Assembly: GCA_036555585.1 (NCBI GenBank)
Contig: DATBLE010000058.1
Span: forward strand, 52,385 to 116,384
Direction of reading: 5' to 3'
Origin: DATBLE01 sp036555585
Lineage (GTDB): Bacteria; Actinomycetota; Thermoleophilia; Gaiellales; Gaiellaceae
Length of the DNA stretch: 64,000 nucleotides
Shown here: positions 55,621 to 63,320 of the stretch, piece by piece
Numbering within the stretch: position 1 is the first letter of the stretch
Layout of the letters: each line of letters starts with the position of its first letter
The notes under the pieces: model-generated
What the model saw: the letters and a program-made list of their open reading frames with translations, nothing else
The model's database searches: none
What the model was told of the DNA's origin: nothing
Program-made: the position numbers and the translations under genes

Positions 55621-57561
55621 GTGAAGACCACCCTGAAGCGAGGAATCGGACGGGGCGGCGTCCTCGAGACGAACGGCCATTCGGTCCTGCCGCCGTCGGC
55701 GCTCACCCCGATGAGCCGGTACCGGGCCGAGGAGCCGCCCTCGCGCTCGGGCATCCGCACGGTCGGCCGCATCCTGCTCTGGATGGCGATCGCGGTGGCG
55801 ATGCTGGTCGTCGCGTTCGTGGCCGGCCTCTACCTCTGGTTCCACGAGAGCGTCGCCGCGATCCAGGCCCACTCGGCCGACGTGAAGAGCGCGCAGAAGT
55901 TCCTCGGCGAGCCGCCCGCGCCCGGCCACGCCGCGATCGGGCTGGTGATCGGCTACGACCATCGCGCCAACGAGACGGCGAGCACGCCTTCCCGGTCGGA
56001 CACGGTGATGCTGGTGCGCACCGACCCGGCGACGAAGACGGTCTCGATGATGTCCTTCCCACGCGACCTGCTCGTCGACGTGTACTGCCCGGGCCAGCCC
56101 GTGTACTCCGGGAAGATCAACTCCGCGTACGCGGCCTGCGGGGCGAAAGGCACCGTGCAGACAGTCAGCCACATGATCGGCCTGCCGATCAACTACCTGA
56201 TCACCGTCAACTTCCGCGGCTTCAAGAAGATCGTGAACAGCCTCGGCGGAGTGTGGATCGACGTCGACCGCCGCTACTTCAACGACAACGCCGGGCTCAG
56301 TCCGACGTTCGGCTACGCGAAGATCAACCTCCAGCCCGGATACCAGCGGCTGACCGGCGGCAGCGCCCTCGACTACGTGCGCTACCGGCACACCGACTCC
56401 GACCTCTTCCGGGTGGCGCGCCAGCAGCAGTTCGTCAAGGCGATGAAGTACCAGTTCAAGCACAGCTTCAGCGTGCTCAAGGTGCCCAAGATCGTCGGGA
56501 CGCTGACCAAGAACATCGAGGTCGCGGCGGGGGGCGGCGGCGGGGTCTCGGGCCGCACGATCCTCAGCTATGCCTTCTTCGCCTACCATCTGCCGCCGGG
56601 CCACTTCTTCCAGACCCAGATCCAGGGCCTGAGCGGGTACTCCGACCTGCGCACGGATCCCTCGAACATCGCCGCGGCCGTCCAGGACTGGGAGACCCCC
56701 GACGTCGAGGCGGCGCAGGTGGCGACCGCGGTCGCCCTTGGCCGGAAGGTGAAGCTGCGGACGCCGACCCCGGCGCAGACGACCGTCACCGTGCTGAACG
56801 GGAACGGCGTCGCCGGCGCGGCCGGAGAAGCCGGGAGCGGGCTGTCGCAGCAGGGCTACCACATCCTGCCCCTGCCCCCGAACGCGACCGGGAACGCGCC
56901 GAGCTTCGACTACTTCCACACGACCGTCTTCTGGAACCCGCACGCGAAGCGCTCGGCGGCGGCGGCCAACGCGGTCGCGAAGCTGTTCGCGCCCGCCGAC
57001 GTCAAGAAGGTGCCGGGCGCGATCGCGCCGCTCCAGAACGGCGCGATGCTCACCGTCGTCGTCGGGCGGACGTTCCACGGGACGGTCGCGCCTGCACCGC
57101 CTGCCCGCGCGCCCGTGACCCGCGAGCCGGCCCACGTCCAGGCCAATCCCTACGACACCTCGGGGCCGCTCCGCGCCCTGCGCAAGCAGGTCGGGTTCGA
57201 GCTGATGGTCCCGACCGTGCTGGACAGCTCGTCCTCGCCCGACTCGAAGAAGCCGGTGCACGCGTACAGGATCGAGGGCAACCACCACGCGGTGCGGCTC
57301 GTCTTCGAGACGGGCAGCGGCGCGTACTGGGGGATCGAGGAGACCAACTGGGAGGACGCTCCGGTCCTCTCCGATCGCAGCTTCCGGCACGTCCTGGGCG
57401 GCCGGCCGTACGACTTCTACTACAACGGTCCGAAGCTGCACATGATCGTGCTCCACCAGAAGGGCGCGACCTACTGGGTGGTCAACTCGCTCCTCGACAA
57501 CCTCTCCAACGAGACGATGATCGCGATCGCGAAGGGGCTGAAGCCCCTGAAGGCGAAGTAA
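55621..57561 (+). CDS. LytR-CpsA-Psr family protein
   Basis: Membrane-bound phosphotransferase type that attaches wall teichoic acid, capsule or arabinogalactan-like polymers to peptidoglycan. The 646-residue protein has a cytoplasmic N-terminus, one membrane helix (about 52-76), the LCP domain (SRSDTVMLVR, SMMSFPRDLLVDV, INSAYA, DYVRYRHTDSDLFRVARQQQF) with its conserved Arg and Asp residues, a LytR_C-type domain (TTVTVLNGNGVAG) and a further C-terminal domain of about 120 residues. GTG start. Sugar-precursor genes follow. Confidence 0.92.
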   Translation: MKTTLKRGIGRGGVLETNGHSVLPPSALTPMSRYRAEEPPSRSGIRTVGRILLWMAIAVAMLVVAFVAGLYLWFHESVAAIQAHSADVKSAQKFLGEPPAPGHAAIGLVIGYDHRANETASTPSRSDTVMLVRTDPATKTVSMMSFPRDLLVDVYCPGQPVYSGKINSAYAACGAKGTVQTVSHMIGLPINYLITVNFRGFKKIVNSLGGVWIDVDRRYFNDNAGLSPTFGYAKINLQPGYQRLTGGSALDYVRYRHTDSDLFRVARQQQFVKAMKYQFKHSFSVLKVPKIVGTLTKNIEVAAGGGGGVSGRTILSYAFFAYHLPPGHFFQTQIQGLSGYSDLRTDPSNIAAAVQDWETPDVEAAQVATAVALGRKVKLRTPTPAQTTVTVLNGNGVAGAAGEAGSGLSQQGYHILPLPPNATGNAPSFDYFHTTVFWNPHAKRSAAAANAVAKLFAPADVKKVPGAIAPLQNGAMLTVVVGRTFHGTVAPAPPARAPVTREPAHVQANPYDTSGPLRALRKQVGFELMVPTVLDSSSSPDSKKPVHAYRIEGNHHAVRLVFETGSGAYWGIEETNWEDAPVLSDRSFRHVLGGRPYDFYYNGPKLHMIVLHQKGATYWVVNSLLDNLSNETMIAIAKGLKPLKAK

Positions 57562-57572
57562 CCTCTTCGGCC

Positions 57573-58907
57573 GTGGCACGCATCGCCTTCTTCGGCGCCG
57601 GCTATGCCGGTCTCGTCAGCGGAGCCGGGCTCGCCGCGCTCGGCCACGAGGTCGTGATCCGGGACGTCGTGCCCGAGCGGATCGCGCTGCTCGACTCCGG
57701 GAAGGTTCCGTTCCACGAGCCCGGGCTCGAGGAGCTGATCGCGGAGAATCGGCAGCGCCTCCGGTACACGCTGTCGATGGAGGACGCCGTCGCGGGCAGC
57801 GGCTTCCTGTTCGTGTGCGTCGGCACGCCGCCGACGCCGTCCGGCGACGCCAACCTGTCCGCTGTGTGGTCGGTGATCGAGGACCTGCCGGCAGACATCG
57901 GCTCGCCCGTCCTGGTGATGAAGAGCACCGTGCCGGTCGGGACGGGCGACAAGGTGCGCGCCGCCCTCGACGCGCGAGGGCTGGAGCGGATCGGCTACGT
58001 CTCGTGCCCGGAGTTCCTGGCCGAGGGCACCGCGGTACGGGACTTCATGGAGGCCGACCGGGTGGTCGTCGGGGCGATCGACGAGGCGGACGGCGACGCC
58101 GTGGCCGCGCTCCATGACGGCCTCGACGTCGAGGTCGTGCGCACCGACGTCCCCTCGGCCGAGATGGTCAAGCTCGCGGCCAACGCCTACCTCGCCACGC
58201 GCATCAGCTTCATCAACGAGATCGCCAACGTCTGCGAGCTCGTCGGCGCCGACGTCGAGGATGTCGCACGGGGAATGGGATTGGACCGAAGAATCGGCAC
58301 GCATTATCTTCGCGCAGGCCTAGGGTATGGTGGTTCGTGTTTTCCGAAGGACATATCGTTCTTGAAATTGCTGGCAGGGAATTCCGGATACCATTTCCAG
58401 CTCGTCACCGCGGTGATGGGGGTGAACGACCTCCAGATGCGCCGGCCGGTCGCGAAGCTCCAGAAGCACCTGGGGTCGCTGCAGGGCAAGCGCATCGCGC
58501 TGCTCGGGCTCGCGTTCAAGGCGAACACCGACGACATGCGCGAGGCGCCGAGCATCGTGCTCGCCGCCCGGCTGATCGCCGAGGGCGCGGACGTGGTCGC
58601 GTGGGACCCGGTCGCCGATGCCGCCGCCCTGCTGCACGGCGTCACGTTCGTCCGCTCCGTCAAGGAGGCACTGGCCGGCGCCGATGCGGCCGTCGTCGTC
58701 ACCGAGTGGCAGGAGCTGCGCGAGCTTTCCTGGGCCGATCTGCGCGGAACCATGCGCTCGGCGGTCGTCGTCGACGGGCGCAACCACCTCGACGCTGCCG
58801 CGATGCGGGCCGCCGGCTACGTGTACGAGGGGATGGGCCGCTCGACCTCGTCCCTCGCGGCGCTGCCCGAGACGCCGGAGCCGGCGCCCACGCTCCCGCG
58901 GGAGTAG
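57573..58907 (+). CDS. ugd: UDP-glucose 6-dehydrogenase
   Basis: Oxidises UDP-glucose to UDP-glucuronate for surface polysaccharide. The 444-residue protein has the NAD motif FGAGYAGLVSG, CVGTPP, KSTVPVGT, CPEFLAEGTAV and the catalytic Cys256 in GYGGSCFPKD, then GLAFKANTDDMREAPS. Bases 58262-58396 (residues about 230-275) use AT-rich codons (TTG, ATA, TAT, TTT, AAA, TGT) unlike the rest. The GTG start follows TAACCT (57559-57564) by 8 bases; its TAA is the upstream stop. Confidence 0.94.
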   Translation: MARIAFFGAGYAGLVSGAGLAALGHEVVIRDVVPERIALLDSGKVPFHEPGLEELIAENRQRLRYTLSMEDAVAGSGFLFVCVGTPPTPSGDANLSAVWSVIEDLPADIGSPVLVMKSTVPVGTGDKVRAALDARGLERIGYVSCPEFLAEGTAVRDFMEADRVVVGAIDEADGDAVAALHDGLDVEVVRTDVPSAEMVKLAANAYLATRISFINEIANVCELVGADVEDVARGMGLDRRIGTHYLRAGLGYGGSCFPKDISFLKLLAGNSGYHFQLVTAVMGVNDLQMRRPVAKLQKHLGSLQGKRIALLGLAFKANTDDMREAPSIVLAARLIAEGADVVAWDPVADAAALLHGVTFVRSVKEALAGADAAVVVTEWQELRELSWADLRGTMRSAVVVDGRNHLDAAAMRAAGYVYEGMGRSTSSLAALPETPEPAPTLPRE

Positions 58908-58915
58908 GCCGGCCC

Positions 58916-59611
58916 GTGGAGGCGATCGTGCTGGCGGGTGGGAAGGCCGAACGCATGGGCGATGCCGCCGGCGGCCGGCCGAAGGCGCTCGTCGACGTCG
59001 CCGGGAAGCCGCTGGTCGCATATCAGATCGGACGCCTCGCGGCGGCGGGCGTCGGCCGCGTGATCGTCTCCTGCGCCGTCGGCCAGGGGGAGGCCTTCCG
59101 GGAGGAGCTCGCAGGGCTCGGGGTCGAGATCGCCTGTGCGGAGGAGCCCGAGCGCCTCGGGCGCGGCGGGGGGATCAAGTTCGCCGCTCGCCGGCGCGCC
59201 GAGAGCGGCGACGTCTACGCGATGAACGGCGACGAGCTGGTCGACGTCGACTTCGAGGCCATGCTGGCCCGTCACCGGCAGACGGGCGCGGCTGCGACGG
59301 TGGCGGTCGCGCAGCCCGCGTCCCCGTTCGGGGTCGTCGACCTCGACGGCGACGTGGTCACCGGCTTCAGCGAGGGCGGGCGCATCCCGTACTGGGTCAA
59401 CTGCGGTGTCTACGCGCTCACCGACGAGGCGATCGAGCGCTTTCCCGACCGTGGCGACCACGAGTCGACCGCGTTTCCCGAGCTCGCCGCCGAGGGCCGC
59501 CTGCGCGCCCACCGGCACGAGGGTCTCTGGCTCACCGTGAACACGCCGAAGGAGCTCCGCCGCGCGCAGGAGCACGTCGCCGCCCACCCCGAATGGCTGG
59601 CATGCGGGTGA
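58916..59611 (+). CDS. Sugar-1-phosphate nucleotidyltransferase
   Basis: A 231-residue nucleotidyltransferase of the glucose-1-phosphate/mannose-1-phosphate type, making NDP-sugars. The N-terminal signature AIVLAGGKAERMG (residues 3-15) with KALVDVAGKPL follows, then the metal-binding GDELVD and a WVNCGVYAL segment. The short length lacks the left-handed beta helix of larger homologues. GTG start 8 bases after ugd. The nucleotide and sugar are not defined by sequence alone. Confidence 0.9.
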   Translation: MEAIVLAGGKAERMGDAAGGRPKALVDVAGKPLVAYQIGRLAAAGVGRVIVSCAVGQGEAFREELAGLGVEIACAEEPERLGRGGGIKFAARRRAESGDVYAMNGDELVDVDFEAMLARHRQTGAAATVAVAQPASPFGVVDLDGDVVTGFSEGGRIPYWVNCGVYALTDEAIERFPDRGDHESTAFPELAAEGRLRAHRHEGLWLTVNTPKELRRAQEHVAAHPEWLACG

Positions 59612-59988
59612 GCGAGCACGCCTTCGAGCCGCGGGTCGTCGAGAAGCCGTGGGGGTCCGAGCTGATCTGGGCCGAGAGCGAGCACTACGCCGGCAAGATC
59701 CTGTTCGTGAGGGCGGGGGAGTCGCTCAGCCTGCAGTACCACGACGTCAAGGACGAGTCCTGGTACGTGCTCGAGGGGCGGGCCACGCTCGAGCTCGGCC
59801 GTGCCGGCCGGGAGGCGCTGGACGGAGTGGAGATCGCCGGCGGGCAGGCGTTCCGCTTCCGCCCGGGCACGGTGCACCGCGTGACCGCGATCGAGGACAC
59901 GCGGATCCTCGAGGTCTCGACCGCCCACCTGGACGACGTCGTCCGCCTCGAGGACAGCTACGGCCGCGAGGGTACGTCCGATCCCTGA
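59602..59988 (+). CDS. Cupin (phosphomannose isomerase-like)
   Basis: A 128-residue single-domain cupin similar to the C-terminal domain of type II mannose-6-phosphate isomerases/mannose-1-phosphate guanylyltransferases: VEKPWGSEL, LSLQYHDVKDESWYVLEG (metal-binding HD...E pattern) and FRPGTVHRV. It overlaps the nucleotidyltransferase gene by 10 bases, so the two may be a split version of that bifunctional enzyme. ATG 59602 chosen; ATG 59593 is also in frame. Confidence 0.85.
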   Translation: MRVSEHAFEPRVVEKPWGSELIWAESEHYAGKILFVRAGESLSLQYHDVKDESWYVLEGRATLELGRAGREALDGVEIAGGQAFRFRPGTVHRVTAIEDTRILEVSTAHLDDVVRLEDSYGREGTSDP

Positions 59989-60045
59989 GCTCCTCGTTCC
60001 GCCCCACCGCTCGAACATTGACACGCGTCTGATAAGGTTGCGCCC

Positions 60046-60363
60046 GTGGAGCTGACCGTCGGCACAGCCGCGCGGCAGACGGGCTGGTCGGCCCGGATGC
60101 TCCGCTACCTTGAGGACGCCGGCCTCGTCGTCCCCGGGCGGCGCCCGAGCGGGTATCGCGTCTACGGCATGCGCGAGGTGAATCAGCTCCGTTCGCTTCG
60201 CGAGCTGCGCAATCGCTTCGGCGTCGAGCTCTCCGACGTCCTGTTCGCGGCCCGCCTCCGGCGCGACCCCGGGCTCAGGGACGCCGTCCACACCTGGCTC
60301 GCCGGCACCGACGCCGCGCTCGAGTGGGAGCAGCGCAAGCACGAACGACTTCTGGCCGCGTAA
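60046..60363 (+). CDS. MerR-family transcriptional regulator
   Basis: A 105-residue protein with the N-terminal winged helix of MerR proteins (VGTAARQTGWSARMLRYLEDAGLVVPGRRPSGYRVYG-like, residues 5-41) and a short coiled-coil/helical C-terminus without metal-binding Cys. TAAGGT lies 7 bases before the GTG, beside TTGACA with very short spacing (60018-60038), an arrangement such regulators can distort. It is 57 bases upstream of ahcY and may control the methyl cycle; its ligand is unknown. Confidence 0.88.
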   Translation: MELTVGTAARQTGWSARMLRYLEDAGLVVPGRRPSGYRVYGMREVNQLRSLRELRNRFGVELSDVLFAARLRRDPGLRDAVHTWLAGTDAALEWEQRKHERLLAA

Positions 60364-60380
60364 TCGGAAATGGAACCGGA

Positions 60381-60398
60381 GCCAGAGCAAGCTCTGGC
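60381..60398. other. Short hairpin before ahcY
   Basis: GCCAGAG-CAAG-CTCTGGC forms a 7-bp stem in the 56-base gap between the MerR gene and ahcY, 15 bases before the AAAGGAG Shine-Dalgarno site. It lacks a T run, so it is not a classical terminator; a transcript-processing or attenuating role is possible. Confidence 0.45.
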
Positions 60399-60419
60399 AC
60401 CGATGCTGAAAGGAGCTGC

Positions 60420-61688
60420 ATGGCCACCACGAAGAGATACGACGTGAAGGACCTGGCGCTCGCCCCCGAGGGCGTCCGCCGCATCCAGTGGGCCGACCGG
60501 CAGATGCCGGTGCTCGCCGCCATCCGCGAGCGGTTCGAGAAGGAGCAGCCGCTCTCGGGCTACCGGGTCTCGGCCTGCCTGCACGTGACCACCGAGACGG
60601 CCAACCTCGCCCGGACGCTCAAGGCCGGCGGAGCGGACGTCGTCCTCTGCGCGTCCAACCCGCTGTCCACGCAGGACGACGTCGCCGCGGCGCTGGTGGA
60701 CGAGTACGACATCGCCTGCTTCGCGATCAAGGGAGAGGACAACGACACCTACTACTCGCACATCGAGGCCGCGGTCGACCACAAGCCGCAGCTGACGATG
60801 GACGACGGCGCCGACGTCATCGGCGTGCTGCACTCGGCCCGCCGCGAGCAGCTCGGCGACATCATCGCCGGCACCGAGGAGACGACCACCGGCGTCATCC
60901 GCCTGAAGGCCCTCGAGGCCGACGGCAAGCTCGGCTTCCCGATCATCGCGGTCAACGAGGCCAAGACCAAGCACCTCTTCGACAACCGCTACGGCACGGG
61001 GCAGTCGACGATCGACGGGATCGTCCGCGCGACGAACGTCCTCCTCGCCGGCAAGCGCTTCGTCGTCGGCGGGTACGGCTGGGTCGGTCGCGGCGTCGCG
61101 TCGCGGGCCCGCGGCATGGGCGCGCACGTGATCGTCACGGAGGTCGACCCGATGCGCGCGCTGGAAGCCGCGATGGACGGCTTCGAGGTGCTGCCGATGG
61201 CGAAGGCGGCCGAGATCGGCGACGTCTTCTGCACCGCCACCGGCGACAAGGGCGTGATCACCGCCGAGCACATGGGGCGGATGAAGGACGGCGCGATCCT
61301 GGCGAACACGGGCCACTTCGACGTCGAGATCGACAAGCCCGCACTGCGCTCGCTCGCGGCGGAGACCCGCCAGGCGCGCGAGTTCGTCGAGGAGTTCACG
61401 ATGGCCGACGGCCGGCGGATCTACCTGGTCGCCGACGGCCGGCTCGTCAACCTCGGCGCCGCCGAAGGGCATCCGGCGCTCGTCATGGACATGTCGTTCG
61501 CGAACCAGGCGCTCGGGGCCGAGTACGCCGTGCAGAACGCGGCGTCGCTGGAGCGGAAGGTCTACCCGGTGCCGGACGAGATCGACCGCGAGATCGCACG
61601 GCTGAAGCTCGCGACGATGGGCATCGACATCGACCGGCTGACCGAGGAGCAGCAGCGCTACCTGGCCAGCTGGGACGAGGGGACGTAG
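60420..61688 (+). CDS. ahcY: S-adenosylhomocysteine hydrolase
   Basis: Splits S-adenosylhomocysteine to adenosine and homocysteine, relieving methyltransferase inhibition and feeding MetH. The 422-residue protein has SACLHVTTETANLARTL, the AsnGlu/Lys/Asp active-site segments (EETTTGVIRL, NEAKTKHLFDNRYGTGQS), the NAD motif VVGGYGWVGRG and GHFDVEID. It is the shorter bacterial/archaeal form, without the 40-residue insert of eukaryotic-type enzymes. ATG with AAAGGAG upstream. Confidence 0.96.
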   Translation: MATTKRYDVKDLALAPEGVRRIQWADRQMPVLAAIRERFEKEQPLSGYRVSACLHVTTETANLARTLKAGGADVVLCASNPLSTQDDVAAALVDEYDIACFAIKGEDNDTYYSHIEAAVDHKPQLTMDDGADVIGVLHSARREQLGDIIAGTEETTTGVIRLKALEADGKLGFPIIAVNEAKTKHLFDNRYGTGQSTIDGIVRATNVLLAGKRFVVGGYGWVGRGVASRARGMGAHVIVTEVDPMRALEAAMDGFEVLPMAKAAEIGDVFCTATGDKGVITAEHMGRMKDGAILANTGHFDVEIDKPALRSLAAETRQAREFVEEFTMADGRRIYLVADGRLVNLGAAEGHPALVMDMSFANQALGAEYAVQNAASLERKVYPVPDEIDREIARLKLATMGIDIDRLTEEQQRYLASWDEGT

Positions 61689-61692
61689 TCGT

Positions 61693-61721
61693 AGGGTCTG
61701 ACCCGAAAGGGGTCTGACCCT
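61693..61721. repeat. REP-like hairpin
   Basis: AGGGTC, T-T mismatch, GACCC-GAAAG-GGGTC, T, GACCCT: the same mismatched two-arm hairpin as at 32830-32860. It lies 5 bases after the ahcY stop, between convergent genes, and could also end transcription. Confidence 0.8.
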
Positions 61722-61769
61722 GCAGGAACGGTGGCGGCACGGCCCGGCGAGAGTCGGGCCGTGGCCGTC

Positions 61770-62312
61770 TCAGGCGAGCTCGCGCTCGACCTCGTCCACG
61801 AGCTCCAGGTGGAGGTCGACGTAGCGGCGGAGGAAGCCGACCACGAGCTGCAGGTACTTGCGGCGGTGGGGGAGCAGCTCGGCCGACTGCCGGGCGTCGT
61901 CGAGTTGCCGCTCGAGGACGGCGACGTCCGCTCGCAGCGTCGCCAGGCTCTCTCTCGTGGTCTGCTCGCCGACCAGGTCCGCGATCAGCAGCCTGATCAG
62001 CGGCTCGCTCTTGAGCGGCGTGAGCGTCACCGGCGTCCGGGCGTACTGACGAAGTGCGTCCAGGCCCTTGTCCGTCAGGCTGTAGACCGTGCGCTCCCGC
62101 GTCTTGCCCGGCTCCTTCCGTGCCGAGAGGTAGCCGAGCTTCGCGAGCCGTTTCGGCTCGACGTAGTACTGGCTCTCGCCGGCCCACGCGAGCATCCGCC
62201 CTTGCCGAGCGAGCCGGAGCAGGTCGTGGGCGCCTGCGCCGGTCCTCCCGACCAGGCCGAGGATCTCGTACGAGAACAGGCTCAGCTCGCGGCTTGACTT
62301 ACTATGGAGCAT
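61770..62312 (-). CDS. PadR-family transcriptional regulator
   Basis: A 180-residue repressor-type protein: N-terminal winged helix (EILGLVGRTGAGAHDLLR, SQYYVEPKRLAKLGYLSARK, RTVYSLTDKGLDAL) and a long C-terminal helical dimer domain (residues 100-180), the PadR s1 layout. Its ATG lies inside the first of two CTATG-N3-CATAG operators, so it very likely represses itself and the divergent methyltransferase gene. Effector unknown; phenolic acids and drugs are known effectors in the family. Confidence 0.92.
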   Translation of the reverse strand: MLHSKSSRELSLFSYEILGLVGRTGAGAHDLLRLARQGRMLAWAGESQYYVEPKRLAKLGYLSARKEPGKTRERTVYSLTDKGLDALRQYARTPVTLTPLKSEPLIRLLIADLVGEQTTRESLATLRADVAVLERQLDDARQSAELLPHRRKYLQLVVGFLRRYVDLHLELVDEVERELA

Positions 62313-62334
62313 AGTTTATACCTATGAACCATAG
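62294..62334. promoter_or_regulatory. Tandem PadR operators and promoter
   Basis: Two perfect dyads, CTATGGAGCATAG (62302-62314) and CTATGAACCATAG (62322-62334), have centres 20 bases apart, two helix turns. A good promoter lies across them: TTGACT (62294-62299), 17 bases, TATACC (62317-62322), reading toward the methyltransferase. The first dyad covers the PadR start codon. Confidence 0.85.
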
Positions 62335-62351
62335 CCTAAGCGAAGGAGCGG

Positions 62352-63155
62352 ATGATGGTGACCACGGCACCGATGTCGGAGCGGGCCGTCCGGTGGGGGC
62401 GAGCGTGGGGGGCACGCGCGAGGGACTGGGAGCTGAGCGAGCTGCAGCAGCTCCCGACGTACGAGGAGGCGATCCGGCGCGCTGGGATCTCGGCGGGGCA
62501 GCGGGTGCTCGAGGTCGGATGCGGAACGGGGGTATTCCTCCGGGCTGCCGCGGAGGTCGGAGCCGAGGTCTACGGGCTGGACGCGTCGGAGGCGCTGCTC
62601 GAGCTGGCCCGTGCCCGTGTGCCCGACGCCGATCTGCGGCTGGGTGACCTCGAGTCGCTGCCGTACGAGGACGACGCCTTCGACGTCGTCGCCGGGTTCA
62701 ACTCGTTCTTCTTCGCCCTCGACCTCGTGACCGCTCTCCGGGAGGCCGGCCGGGTCGCGAAGCCCGGCGCACCTGTGGTGATCCAGGTCTGGGGCAGGCA
62801 CGACCGCTGCGACCTTGAGGCGATGAAGGCAGTGGTGAGGCCATTCATGCCGCCACGCCCGCCGGGCGCCCCGGCGGAGTCGGACCTGTCGGCGCCGGGC
62901 GTGCTCGAGGGCATTGCGACCGAGGCGGGGCTGGTGCCCCGGAGCACGTTCGACGTCGAGTGGGCGTACGAGTACGGGGACGCGGAGGAGCTCGGCCGGG
63001 CGATGCTGGCGCCGGCGGGCATCGGCGAGCTCGTCGGGCCCGCCCGCGAGGGTGAAGTGCGCCGCCGGATCGTCGACGCCCTCGCTTCGTGCAGGACGCC
63101 ACAGGGCGGCTACCGCCTCGAGAACGAGTTCCACTTCCTCGTCGCCTCGGCCTGA
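62352..63155 (+). CDS. SAM-dependent methyltransferase
   Basis: Class I methyltransferase of 267 residues: motif I VLEVGCGTGVFLRAA (about residues 50-64), the acidic loop VYGLDAS and motif II region DVVAGFNSFFF. It is of the UbiE/MenG-like or small-molecule type; the acceptor cannot be read from sequence. AAGGAG precedes tandem ATGs. Control by the divergent PadR protein suggests inducible modification of a xenobiotic or antibiotic. Confidence 0.88.
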   Translation: MMVTTAPMSERAVRWGRAWGARARDWELSELQQLPTYEEAIRRAGISAGQRVLEVGCGTGVFLRAAAEVGAEVYGLDASEALLELARARVPDADLRLGDLESLPYEDDAFDVVAGFNSFFFALDLVTALREAGRVAKPGAPVVIQVWGRHDRCDLEAMKAVVRPFMPPRPPGAPAESDLSAPGVLEGIATEAGLVPRSTFDVEWAYEYGDAEELGRAMLAPAGIGELVGPAREGEVRRRIVDALASCRTPQGGYRLENEFHFLVASA

Positions 63156-63189
63156 CGGCAGCGGCGGCCTCGCCGGTTCGCTACCCTCG

Positions 63190-63313
63190 TCTCAAAGGGG
63201 AGTATCCCCAACGGGTTGCCGTCGTCACCTCGGCGTCCTTCGCCCGGCGGCACCGGCCGTACGCCACGGCGGGAGAGACCTTCGTTCCACCCGGCTTCGG
63301 GCGACGAAGGAGG
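63190..63313 (+). promoter_or_regulatory. yybP-ykoY (Mn2+) riboswitch
   Basis: The leader of the TerC gene carries the two conserved blocks of this riboswitch class: CAAAGGGGAGTA (63193-63204) and GGGAGAGACC (63271-63280), with variable stems between. TACCCT (63182-63187) is a likely -10 box. Downstream CCTTCGT (63279-63285) can pair with ACGAAGG (63304-63310), which overlaps the AAGGAGG Shine-Dalgarno site, so control is probably at translation initiation. The class senses manganese and often precedes TerC/Alx exporters. Confidence 0.88.
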
Positions 63314-63320
63314 TATCCGC

